This document shows, piece after piece, positions 53,509-64,000 of a DNA stretch of 64,000 nucleotides. A model generated the notes under the pieces. It had not been told where the DNA came from and did no database searches. It worked only from the letters and a program-made list of their open reading frames with translations. This DNA is from Anaeromyces robustus. Lineage: Eukaryota > Neocallimastigomycota > Neocallimastigomycetes > Neocallimastigales > Neocallimastigaceae. The first letter of the stretch is position 1; the number at the start of each line of letters is the position of its first letter. The stretch is from contig MCFG01000206.1 in NCBI GenBank assembly GCA_002104895.1, forward strand, positions 43,501 through 107,500. Reading direction: 5' to 3'. The position numbers and the translations under genes were made by a program.

Positions 53509-54309
53509 ATGGAAATTATTTATCATAATCAATATTCACATTATTCACCACCACCCCCATCACCACCACGTTTACAATATAAACGTGATATACAAAATTG
53601 GGATATTGAATTTTTTAAAGGAGAAAGGTATAATAATGGTGAATCTCAAAGGTCAAAATTATGTAAAATTATTGAATATGATAATAAAAATAAATTAGAA
53701 AAATATATTGAAGAAAAAAATATTTCTATTTTGGAATTTAATATTAATAGTAATGATATTTCAGGTTATGGTTTTGATATATTAACTTTTGCTCTTAAAA
53801 AAAGAGTTTCTACAAAAATAATAAAATATATTGTTAAAAATGGTCCTTATTTAGATCTTAATTATGGTTGTATGGAAAATTCAAATACTTTTAGTGTACC
53901 TCTTTTTATTGCATTGGCTAATAATGATTATGAAACAGCTAATTTTTTAATAGAAAATTATGCTGATATCAATTTTATTTATCATTATCAAATTGATAAA
54001 GTTCATGCTGAAGATATATCTTATATTCGAAAAGATTTTAAATATTGTGAAACTTTAGATCAAGATTTATTATATCAAAATTCTAATTATTATTATCGTA
54101 ATGTTAAAGCTAATGTTATTCAATATTTATGTGAAGTAGAACGACTTAATCCAAAAAATTTAAATTATTTAATATTAAAAGGTTATGATATCACTACTAA
54201 CATATCTAAAGAATTTTTGGATAAATTAAAATTTTATAAAAAAATTAATTATATTGATATGCTTAGGACCGCTATCAATAAAAGATTATTATATACCATT
54301 GAAGAATAA
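53509..54309 (+). CDS. Ankyrin-repeat-like protein
   Basis: Single-exon gene of 266 residues. The N-terminus has a Pro-rich stretch (SPPPPSPP at about 13-20). The body alternates helices with ankyrin-like phrasing: ILTFALKKRVSTKIIKYIVKNG, then VPLFIALANNDYETANFLIENYADINF (about 143-170), and a weaker NLNYLILKGYDITTNIS near 222-238. The pattern (hydrophobic pair, small residue, then a turn with Asp-Ile-Asn/Thr) is the ankyrin consensus, although the first TPL-H motif is degenerate. Such divergent, short ankyrin proteins are abundant in gut fungi, by my recollection. No signal peptide or membrane segment. The start ATG follows directly after an 18-A run. Binding partner unknown. Confidence 0.75.
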   Translation: MEIIYHNQYSHYSPPPPSPPRLQYKRDIQNWDIEFFKGERYNNGESQRSKLCKIIEYDNKNKLEKYIEEKNISILEFNINSNDISGYGFDILTFALKKRVSTKIIKYIVKNGPYLDLNYGCMENSNTFSVPLFIALANNDYETANFLIENYADINFIYHYQIDKVHAEDISYIRKDFKYCETLDQDLLYQNSNYYYRNVKANVIQYLCEVERLNPKNLNYLILKGYDITTNISKEFLDKLKFYKKINYIDMLRTAINKRLLYTIEE

Positions 54310-55258
54310 TTCAATCTCTCATACATAAAAATAAGGAAAGAAAGAAAAAAAAAACCGAATCAAATAAAACAAAAAAAAAAAATCAAAAACAAAAGACAAA
54401 AAGCAGAACAAAACAAAATAAAATAAAACTAAAACTAAAGCAAAAACAAAAAAAAAAATGATTAATTAATTAATATTCATACCAAATTTTATATTATTAT
54501 AATTATAATTATAATAATCATGTTAATACATAATACTTAATAAATAATAGTAATAATAATAATAACTAATATATATATAATATATATAATACTTAATAAT
54601 AAAAAATATATATAATATATATATATAATGCATAACATAATAATATTAATAATAATATTATATAATATATATGTAATATGTAATATATACATAATACTTT
54701 TATATAATACATAATATATTGCATAACATTTTATATAATCATATTAATAATATTTTACCAAAATAATATACCAGATTTTTTTTTTTTTTTTATTTAAATA
54801 AAAAAAAAAAAAAAACTTTTTAAATTATTATAAAAATTTAATATATTTATAATTATATCAATGTAAATAAATAAATAATTAAATAATTAAATAAAATCGA
54901 AATTAAAAAAAAATAATAATTTTTTTGCTTTAATTTTTTTTTTTTTTTTGATGTATTTTTTTATTACAAAATAAAAACAAAAAACAAAATAAAATATTAA
55001 AATATTAATTGTTCAATATATATTTTTAACGCCATTATTTTTTATTACTAAATAAAAAAAAATACTATAATATTAATTGTTACATATATATGTTTAACGC
55101 CATAACTTTTTTTTAAAAAGAAAAAAAATATTTTTTTTTATTAAAAAAACTTGTTTATTGTTATTTATTCGCTTTATTTATTTTATTCAATATAACAAAT
55201 AATTATGGCGTAAAAAAAAAAAGAGAGATTAATTAAACATTAAATCAATAAAATATTC

Positions 55259-55260
55259 AA

Positions 55261-55291
<31 letters not shown>

Positions 55292-55299
55292 AAATATAA

Positions 55300-55358
<59 letters not shown>

Positions 55359-55359
55359 A
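55259..55359. repeat. (AAAT)n microsatellite, two blocks
   Basis: Two AAAT blocks separated by a short AT-rich interruption near 55291-55300. Confidence 0.92.
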
Positions 55360-55658
55360 ATTTATTAAAATAAAAAAAATTTTAAAGTGTAATTTACACT
55401 GCCTATATTTTTACAATGACTACCATTAATTTTACCGCCATTGTTTATTAATAATAAAAAAAAAATAAAAATTAATTAAAAAAATACAGTAGTATATATA
55501 AAATACCGTGTTTCTTCTTTTTTTTTTTTTAATTAATTTATTTATATATTTACTATTTATATTATTTATGTAAATGTAACAATTATAAATTCATATAATT
55601 TTATTAATTTATTTTTATATTTATATATCATTAAAAAAAACCTTTATTTTTAATACTT

Positions 55659-55689
<31 letters not shown>

Positions 55690-55786
55690 AATTATTATTA
55701 TTATAATTATTATTATTATTATTATTATTTATTATTATTATTATTATTTATTATTATTATTATTTATTATTATTTATTATTATTAT

Positions 55787-56025
55787 CATTTACCTTAAAG
55801 TTCTTCCTTATGAATGTAAGGAAATAATAAAATTATAATAAATTTTTCTTTATTATCAATATTATCTAAATAAATATAATCCAAAATTTTCATATTTTTT
55901 TTTATTATTATTTATTATTATTATCATTTACCTTAAAGTTCTTCCTTATAAATGAAAGGAAATAATAAAATTATAACAAAATTTTCTTCATTATCTAAAT
56001 AAATATAATCCAAAGTTTATTTTTA
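55787..56025. repeat. Direct duplication, period about 138 bp
   Basis: CATTTACCTTAAAGTTCTTC starts at 55787 and again at 55925, each copy followed by a similar 80-bp stretch ending in AAATATAATCCAAA. Each copy contains a small hairpin (TTCCTTA...TAAGGAA, exact in copy 1, one mismatch in copy 2). Confidence 0.9.
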
Positions 56026-56530
56026 TAATTTTCGTTAATATTATTATGGTTCATTTTAAATTTTCTAATTATATATTTTGATTTCATTTTTTTTTTATTT
56101 TTTTTTTTTTATTTTTAAATATTAATATTTTATAACATATTTTTTTCAGGTTTTCGTTTTAATATTATATAAATATATAAATATATAAATATATAAATAA
56201 ATAAATAAATAAATAAATGTATATATAGATAAAGTAATGTTAATACATAAATATTTATAGTAAATATATATATATATATATATTTATATAATTACCAAAT
56301 AGAATGGTTTGCTTTAAATTTTGAATCGAATTTTTTCATCTTAAAGTTGATTCCAATTTTTCAATTTTCTATTCAATAAATATTTATTTATTTGAGATAA
56401 TTATATTATATTATAATTATTGTTTTCAAGGTTTATTAGATAAGACTTTTTTTTTTAATTCATAATAAAAATAAAGACATCGATATGATTAAGATTTTGA
56501 TAGTTAGTAAGGTTTTTTTTTATATATTAT

Positions 56531-56960
56531 TTTCAAATGATTTGTTTAAGATGTATTATTTTCAAATAATTTTTTTTTAAGATGAAAATTCAAGTTCAAA
56601 AGGAGTATTATTGATGGTACAATTAATGTTTCTTGCTTCAAAAAAAGAAAAATCAAAAATAGATATTTATGGTTTGAAATTGTAATTATTGAGATTGCAA
56701 TTGAGTTTGTTGAGGTTGTAATTGTATTTAATATTTATATTTACATTTTCAAATGATTTATTTAAGATGTATTATTTTCAAATAATTTTTTTTTTAAGAT
56801 GAAAATTCAAGTTCAAAAGGAGTATTATTGATGGTACAATTAATGTTTCTTGCTTCAAAAAAAGAAAAATCAAAAATAGATATTTATGGTTTGAAATTGT
56901 AATTATTGAAATTGTAATTGAGTTTGTTGAGGTTGTAATTGTATTTATTATTTATACTTA
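56531..56960. repeat. 216-bp tandem duplication
   Basis: Copy 1 about 56531-56746, copy 2 about 56747-56960. About six differences: one T-run length change and several substitutions, all outside the central 103-bp part that carries an open frame (see findings). Non-microsatellite sequence, so this is a recent segmental duplication. Confidence 0.93.
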
Positions 56961-57244
56961 CATATTGAAAAAATCTAATTTAAATTATTTGCTATATAGT
57001 AATTATTATTTTTATTATTATAAATTGTCTATTTAGTATTTCGTAGTTATAGTTATGTTAATAAAAAAATTAAATATAAATTGATTTATATTATTTATAT
57101 TGATTATATCATAATAAAAAGTATTTACTATTATTATTATTTTTTAATTTTTTTTAGTAGTGAATTCTTACTTGTCTTTACTTTTTATGTTTTATTTTTA
57201 TTTTTTTTTTTAATTTTTTGTTTTTGTATTTTAATATTTTAATA

Positions 57245-57246
<2 letters not shown>

Positions 57247-57298
<52 letters not shown>
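57247..57298. repeat. (ATT)n microsatellite
   Basis: About 17 trinucleotide units. Confidence 0.9.
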
Positions 57299-57299
<1 letters not shown>

Positions 57300-58683
57300 A
57301 AATTCAAATTTACATGATTATGTATTATTATGTAGTACACAATTTAATTTAATTATTATGTAGATTTAAAGGAAATATAAATAAAAAACTAAATAAACTT
57401 ACCGTAAATGGGATATTTTTTTTTCAATGATTATTAAAAAAGAGAATATAATCTTGATATTAATATAGTTTGTTAAATAACTATAATAACTAATTATAAT
57501 AAATAATAATAATAAAATGTAAAATATAAAAATTGTAAAAATTTGAATTTTTAATTAAAATTTAATTTATAATTAAAATGTAACCATAAATTTATTAAAT
57601 CATTATTTTTTAAAATTATTTTTTAACTATACTAAATTATCATTATTATTATTATCATTATTATTATTGTATATATAAATTTTTACATAAAGGTTTTTTT
57701 TTTTTTTTATTTCCAAATCATAAGATATTTAATATAAAAAAATAATATTAATAAAACTTTTTTAGAGACAAAATTAAAATAAAATTTTAATAAAAATGTT
57801 AAAATGTTATAAATTATTAAATTTAATTATTATTATCATTTTTATTTTTATGACTAATCTTTATTAGGAGTATTACATTTAATTTATTAAATAAAATGAT
57901 AAAATGATTTTTTTTATATTTTTTTGTTTATTTTATTATTTATATCAATATTACATTAATAATATATCCTCTTTTTTTTTCTTCTCTTTCTTTATTATTA
58001 TATTTTAAACCTATATATAAATATTTAAACATAATTAATAAATTAAAAGTTTCGTTTTTAATATATAATAATAAATAATATTTATAATTTTTATAAAATG
58101 CTATTGATAATTTTTTTTTTTTTAAATACACTTTTTTTTTTTTTTGGCTATGCCAAAAATTACTATTATTATTATAAAGTATAATATTATTAGGATGAAA
58201 AAACTTAAAAGTTAATTTATATATAATATTTGAATGATATTGACGTCATAATTCCTTTTTTAACTCTCAGTTCAGTTATTTAATAATTATTTTATTTTTT
58301 TATTTAATAATCATACCATTATATAATAATAAAAGGAATGAATTTATAATCATTTTATAATCATCATAATTTTTTTATTATGGGTTAATATAAAAAGAAA
58401 AATATATAATATATAATATATATTAATTAAAGAAAATTTTTTTTATGTTTTATGTTTCCTTTTTCTTTTTTTTTTTTTTTTTGGTTAAAGAACATATATT
58501 AATAAATCAGTTAGAATTAAGCTTTTTTTTTTCCCCGATCAATAAATATATAAAAATGTTCTTTAACATGATAGTGAATAAATAATAAAAATAAAATAAA
58601 ATAATTATTTATATTAAATAATGAATTATTTATATTAATAATAATTTATATAAATTAATATTATTAACAATTTATCATTTTTT

Positions 58684-58714
<31 letters not shown>

Positions 58715-59870
58715 TATTTATATTATTTATAATATTTAAACTTTAATAATAATATAAAATAATATCTTTTTGTCTTTTTGTTAAGTAAATTATAAAAAAT
58801 AAAAAATAAAATAAAAAAATTTTTTTTTAATTTAAATCTGGAAAAAATTAAAAATTTAATTTATTATCATTTTTTTTTTTTAAAAAAAAAATCACCTCAT
58901 TTATTTTTTATGAAAAATCACCTCATTGATTTAAAAATTAAAAAAAAAAAAAAAACCACATTTAATATTAATTAAATATTTAAATATTTAAATAAAATAA
59001 AATATGAGATTTTTTTTAAATTTTTTTTCTATTTTAATTTATGACATTTAATTAAATGAATTTTTAATTAAAAAAAAAAAAAAGAGTTTATGTCATTTAA
59101 TACATTTTTATATTAAACATAATCAAATGTAATAAATAAATAAATAATAATTAATAATAAATAATGAATAAATAATCTTATTATTAATAGTTAGTTAAGC
59201 TTTTTCTTTACATGTTTTTATTATTTATTATTAATAATTTTAATTATTTCAATTTTCACATTCAATTTTCACATTCATTTTTTAAAAAAATTAATATTTT
59301 AAAAAAAATTAATCTATTTTTAATTATGTATAATTGTTATGAATCATTTTATTTTTTATTGTAACTTTTTTTTTTATATTCTACATTTAAAATTTATTTT
59401 CATTTTTTAACTTTTAGGTATTAGGTTTTTTTATTTACTTATTAATATTTATAATTATAATTATCATCTAATATTTTTATTTTTTTTTATTTTTTTTAAA
59501 TGATTTATATGATTAATTGTTATATCATTATTATTTAATTATATAACAATAGATAAATAATCATTTTTTTTTATATAAACATTGATTATTTTTCATTGTG
59601 AATATAAATTAAATTTTTTATTTACATATTATATAGATTATATAGTCTTTTAATTATATAATAAAAATAGTTTATTTTTCTAAATTTTATTTGTAGTTAT
59701 AATAAGAAACTTGGAAGGTAAAATATAATAATAATTCTTATAATAATTCTTAATAAAAAATAAATAAATATTTTTTTTAATAATAATTCACAATTAATTA
59801 GGTGATTTTTTTTTATTTTGATATTAATTTATTATAAAATAAAATTTATTAATTTTCCTTATGCAATAAT

Positions 59871-59934
59871 AAAATTTGTGAAACATTAATTTAATATCTT
59901 GGTAGATATTATATATTAATGTTTCACAAATTTT
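59871..59934. repeat. Long hairpin, 20-bp outer arms
   Basis: AAAATTTGTGAAACATTAAT (59871-59890) pairs exactly with 59915-59934. An inner stem AATATCT/AGATATT (59893-59899 and 59904-59910) closes on a TGGT loop. The mixed-sequence arms make chance unlikely. It ends about 490 bp upstream of the GH64-dockerin start codon. Confidence 0.92.
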
Positions 59935-60426
59935 TTATTTTTATTTGTATAATAAGTCATAATAAAAAATAATTATTATATTATTATTTTATTATTTTAT
60001 TTTATATTTTTTTTTTATTTTATATATAAATGATTATTGACCAATAATTTATATATAAAAATAAATATTCATAAACTTTTTAATACATCATAAACTTTAT
60101 TTTTATTATTATAAATTAAATTTCATTTAATATTTATATAAAAAACTTTGATATTTTAATTTATGTTCATTGTTATTAATTAAAAATTACCGCAAAAAAA
60201 AAATTTATTATAATTTTTTTTATATAAAAACACATAAAAAATCTTAAAAAAAAAAAAAAAAAAATCAAGGAATTTCATTTTATTAAAAAAATTTTAAATT
60301 CTAATAATTTTTTATTAAAATAAATATATATAGTTATTTTTTTTTTTTGTAAATATTAATAATAATAAAAGCTAAATATATTATTTTTTTAATATTTTTG
60401 TTACATATAATAAAATAAATTAAAAA

Positions 60427-62194
60427 ATGAAATTTTTAAACTTTATGTTAATTGTAGCTGTAAACATTTGGAATGTTTATGCTCAATGTCGTAAGTATTT
60501 ATATATAATTATATATATTATTATTTATAATATTATAAATGAAAAAGAAAAATATAATATGAATATTTATATATATATATTCATTTAATTATATATAATA
60601 ATAATAATATTTTAGCATCTACTTTACAAAGCTGTGGATCAGCTTGTTACTCTCCAGGCGAATATACATGTGATGATGGTGTTTTATGGTAAATATTTTT
60701 TTTTTTATTTTTAACAATAAATTATATTTAATTAAATTTTATTTAATTAAAAAAATTAATATAAATTTATATATATATCTAAATATTATTATTATTGTAA
60801 TTATTAATATTATTATTATTAATAGTCCTGTTGGTATGAGAAATTGTAATGGTGCATGTTATTCCCCATCTGTATATCATTGTGAAAATGGTAGTTTAGT
60901 TTATGGTGGTGATGAAAGTATTCCAAATCAACCAGCTATTCCAGATGTACCACAAAATCCATCAAATCCACCATCAAATGTTCCAGAAGTTCCAGAAACT
61001 CCAAATATTCCACCACAAACTCCAGTAACTCCAAATGTTCCAGATAATCAAAAACCACAAATTGATACATCTATACCACAAAAAGATGGAAAAATGGTCA
61101 TTCAAATTAATAATAATACAGGTGGAGCTTGGAGAGATGATGAAATTTATTGGATTGTCCTTGGTAGAAATGCTAATCATGAATTTTCTTATTTAGATTC
61201 TGAAGGTAATCTTATTAAAGTAGATCCATCCCTTAATGATGCTACAACTCCAATTGGTAATAGACGTTATGCTTCATCCATTATTCATAAATTATCAGAT
61301 ACTAAACATGTTTATCTTCCAGCTGTTGAATCCGGTAGAATGTATATTAGTTATGGTGAACCAGTTTATATTACATTTAATGATGGAGGTTATGCTGGAC
61401 CAGATGTTAATAATGAAACTGATCCAAATGCTAATACCTTATTTGAATATTTTGAATTTACTACGGAATTAATTAATGGTACTATTACTTTCCATGGTAA
61501 TACAACTCGTGTAGATTTCTTTAGTTTCCCATATATGATTAGACTTACTAATAAAAATGGGGATTATGATAGATGGGAAGGTGATGTAGGTTCAAGAGAA
61601 GAAATATTTAATGCTTTTAAAAATTCTGTTTCTGATCCATTTAAAACTTTAGTAGATCAATATAGAATTATGGCCCCATGTAAAACAAGTTTTAATGAAG
61701 GTCGACAATATGGTGATTATTTTGATAGTTATATAGAACAATTTTGGAGTAAATATTCTCAAGAAAATCTTGAATTTCATTGTGAAGGTGGTGATTTTAA
61801 TGGTCATGTTGAAGGAAATAAAATGATATTTAGTAAATTAGGAGATAGTAAATCATTTATTATTGATAAACCAACTACTCAAGATGTTTTAGAAGGTAGA
61901 GGTGCTTTTGATAGAGGTAGTTCTAATGATCCAGAAAGAACAAAAATTGAATTAGTTATAGAAGCCCAATTATGTGCTGCCTTTAATAGAGGTATTGCTA
62001 CTGAACCTCAAAATTGGAATAATGTATCTAGTTATTATAAGAGTAATCCATTATATAATGAATATTCTCAATTTTTCCATCTTCATTCTGTCACTGGAAA
62101 AGCTTATGGTTTTTGTTATGATGATGTTAATGATCAATCTACATTATTAGAATGTGGAAATGCTGGCGTTTTAGTTATTGATCTTAGATGGTAA
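60427..62194 (+). CDS. Secreted double-dockerin GH64 beta-1,3-glucanase
   Basis: Three exons, 60427-60490, 60616-60688 and 60826-62194, join in frame to 501 residues. Signal peptide MKFLNFMLIVAVNIWNVYA (cleavage before Gln20). Two fungal dockerin/CBM10-like modules follow: about 21-46 (SCGSACYSPGEYTCDDG) and about 46-70 (NCNGACYSPSVYHCENG). These short Cys-rich modules plug enzymes into the gut-fungal cellulosome. A Pro/Asn-rich linker of about 45 residues leads to a catalytic domain at about 133-501 that I recognise as GH64: INNNTGG at its start, IYWIVLGRN, VYLPAVESGRMYISYGEPVY, and the EFT ... NTTRVDFF block. The candidate catalytic pair is Glu256 and Asp276. GH64 enzymes release laminaripentaose from beta-1,3-glucan. 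Splicing runs through the dockerin Cys codon, which supports the exon edges. The GH64 call is by motif recall and should be confirmed. Confidence 0.9.
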
Positions 62195-62937
62195 AAATAA
62201 TATATATAATATATATAATATATAATATATAAAATATATAATATATAATATATAATATATATATATATTTTTTACACAAATAATTATAGAGTAAAAAAAA
62301 AAAGAACTTCTTTTTTTTTATATTAATTTTTTAAACTTAATAATTTTTTTTTTTAGAATAAAAGTTTTTTTTTTAATTCTATTTAGTAATATATTTTTAT
62401 ATTACAAACAGACAAAAAAAATAAATAAATAGAATAAAAAATATGTATAGATTATTATTTTTTTATATATTTTTTTTATTACATAAAATGATTAACGATT
62501 TTTAAACTTTTTTTTTTTTTTTGGTAATAAAAAAATTTAAAAAAAAAAAATAAAATAAAAAAATAAAAAAATAAAAAAATAAAAAAATAAAAAAATAAAA
62601 AAAAAAAAACTTTATATAATTTATAGTGTAATTTTTTTTTATGATATTTTTTTTTAAAAATGAACTTTTTAATGTTTAAATAAATAAATAAATAAATATA
62701 CATATAAGTAAAAGTAATACATAAATATTTATGTATTATTTTTATTTATCAATTATGTTTGAATAATATAATATAATATATTCTAAAATAAAAAAAATTA
62801 TAATATATAATATTTTATATATAATGTAAATCAAAAAAATAATAAAAAAAAATATATAATTATAAAAAATTTATTATATTTTTTATATATTATTTTATTC
62901 ATTGAAATAATGATATATATAAATATAAAGTTTATCT
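62195..62937. other. Intergenic region, no gene seen
   Basis: AT dinucleotide and TATAATATAT repeats directly after the GH64 gene, then A/T homopolymers and an AAAT run. It should contain the GH64 3' UTR. Confidence 0.55.
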
Positions 62938-63147
62938 TTAATTTTGAAAATTAAATTAAAAAAAAAAAAAAAATAGTATTATTTATATAAAATTAATTTT
63001 GATTTGATTAAAAGCAGTTGAAGTTGAATTTATTTCATTCATTTTTTTGGTTTGTTTTTTTTTTTTTTCAGGTAATGTAAACATATAATAAAATCTTTGA
63101 ATAAATACATAATATATTACTACTATATTATTAATATATAATTGTAC

Positions 63148-63387
63148 CAGTAGCTGTAAAATAAATTTGACCAACGACTGATGTTGCATCCATAATCATA
63201 ACTTCCATTAAAAATGTTAATATTATATATATATATGCTGGCATGATTAAATTCTATATATATATATATATTTTTTTTTTATATGTCATATTTATAATAT
63301 ATATTAATTAAAATAAAATAAAAATGAATACCTCTTTAAATTTTTCTGATATATATTTATTAATATATGATAAAATACCACCAAAAA
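63148..63387 (-). pseudogene. Duplicated exon pair, copy 1 (membrane protein fragment)
   Basis: Reading the minus strand, an exon 63387-63332 (56 nt, after TTTTAG) and an exon 63253-63148 (106 nt, between TATATAG and GTACAA) join in phase 0 to give FGGILSYINKYISEKFKE followed by a hydrophobic segment containing PAYIYIILTFLMEV and DATSVVGQIYFTATG. No family recognised. It repeats the pair at 63607-63848 exactly, so it may be a tandemly duplicated exon set or a broken copy. Exon calls rest on splice signals and a continuous frame only. Confidence 0.4.
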
Positions 63388-63606
63388 CTAAAATGGATTA
63401 ATTTTGAAAATTAAATTAAAAAAAAAAAAATAGTATTATTTATATAAAATTAATTTTGATTTGATTAAAAGCAGTTGAAGTTGAATTTATTTCATTCATT
63501 TTTTTGGTTTGTTTTTTTTTTTTTTTTCAGGTAATGTAAACATATAATAAAATCTTTGAATAAATACATAATATATTACTACTATATTATTAATATATAA
63601 TTGTAC

Positions 63607-63710
63607 CAGTAGCTGTAAAATAAATTTGACCAACGACTGATGTTGCATCCATAATCATAACTTCCATTAAAAATGTTAATATTATATATATATATGCTGG
63701 CATGATTAAA

Positions 63711-63741
<31 letters not shown>

Positions 63742-63848
63742 ATATGTCATATTTATAATATATATTAATTAAAATAAAATAAAAATGAATACCTCTTTAA
63801 ATTTTTCTGATATATATTTATTAATATATGATAAAATACCACCAAAAA
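63607..63848 (-). CDS. Putative exon pair of a partial membrane protein gene, copy 2
   Basis: Exons 63848-63793 and 63712-63607 on the minus strand have the same sequence as copy 1. The 5' part would lie beyond the right edge of the window, because 63849-64000 shows no start codon in a coding context. The second exon ends in phase 1 at a GTACAA donor. The next acceptor could be near 63554, but the frame then runs into an A run, so the 3' end is unclear. Product unknown; one likely membrane segment. Confidence 0.4.
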
Positions 63849-64000
63849 CTAAAATGGATAAGTTGAAAATAACACTTTAATAATTTAAAGTATTATATGT
63901 AATATAAAAAGATTAAAAGATTAAAATATTTTAGAATAGATAATTAAAAAAAAGAAATAAAAGAAATATAAAATATAAAATCTTATTTTTATTTTTATTT

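Larger units (their letters stand above)
54310..56529. other. Intergenic region rich in microsatellites
   Basis: Contains AAAT arrays (55259-55359), an ATT array (about 55668-55790), a repeated ACGCCAT motif (55029, 55097, and inverted at 55205) and a 138-bp-period duplication (55787-56025). No gene seen. Confidence 0.6.
56961..60426. other. Intergenic region upstream of the GH64-dockerin gene
   Basis: Contains an ATT array at about 57247-57298, a perfect TGACGTCA octamer at 58240, a hairpin at 59871-59934 and A/T homopolymers. No gene seen. The promoter of the GH64 gene should lie in its right end. Confidence 0.55.
62941..63857. repeat. 460-bp tandem duplication, almost identical copies
   Basis: The unit beginning ATTTTGAAAATTAAATTAAA starts at 62941 and again at 63401. 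The copies agree through GCTGTAAAATAAATTTGACC, the CTCTTTAAATTTTTC segment and CCACCAAAAACTAAAATGGA, differing mainly in A/T run lengths. Each copy holds the same two putative minus-strand exons. Confidence 0.95.

Noticed and set aside
60974-61180. Trp/Asn-rich minus-strand frame
   Set aside because: Antisense of the Pro-rich linker of the GH64-dockerin gene.

Overview
The window looks like nuclear DNA of an anaerobic gut fungus (Neocallimastigomycota: Neocallimastix, Piromyces, Anaeromyces or a relative). Three things point there: intergenic DNA that is almost pure A+T with long homopolymers and AAAT/AAAAT/ATT microsatellites; short AT-rich GT-AG introns; and a secreted enzyme carrying two fungal-type (CBM10-like) dockerin modules, the hallmark of the cellulosome of these fungi. 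The genus cannot be fixed from the sequence alone. No tRNA, rRNA or CRISPR was seen. Everything below was read by eye; family names come from recognised motifs, not from a search.

Layout. 0.8-8.8 kb: two complete head-to-tail copies of a fungal-type tRNA ligase (Trl1; ligase, kinase and cyclic phosphodiesterase domains), each with six exons and the same five intron positions. 10.35-11.3 kb: a single-exon Per1/PGAP3 GPI-anchor remodelling protein. 12.1-12.6 kb (minus): a single-exon GNAT acetyltransferase of bacterial appearance, a candidate horizontal transfer. 15.0-18.1 kb: LARP1, with La motif and C-terminal DM15 repeats. 20.2-22.7 kb: a perfect hairpin and a broken retroelement Gag remnant. 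23.6-28.5 kb (minus): a 1472-residue coiled-coil protein with an Asn-rich tail. 29.8-31.5 kb (minus): an NSRP1 (CCDC55) splicing regulator homologue. 32.7-33.9 kb (minus): a probable secreted protein with an LRAT/PPPDE-like (permuted papain fold) His...Asn-Cys signature, whose signal peptide lies on a separate first exon. 33.9-46.7 kb: an almost gene-free 13 kb desert with microsatellites and several hairpins. 46.7-48.3 kb: a two-exon multipass membrane protein of unknown function. 53.5-54.3 kb: an ankyrin-like protein. 54.3-60.4 kb: repeats, including a 216-bp tandem duplication that carries a short conserved open frame. 60.4-62.2 kb: a secreted double-dockerin GH64-type beta-1,3-glucanase. 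62.9-63.9 kb: a 460-bp tandem duplication that repeats a pair of putative minus-strand exons.

There is no operon-like organisation. By function the genes fall into RNA metabolism (two tRNA ligases, LARP1, NSRP1), the secretory pathway or extracellular work (Per1, GH64-dockerin, the secreted LRAT-like protein, the membrane protein) and orphan structural proteins. The most unusual items are the tandem intact tRNA ligases, the dockerin-GH64 enzyme, the bacterial-looking acetyltransferase, the secreted permuted-papain-like protein and the two recent tandem duplications.
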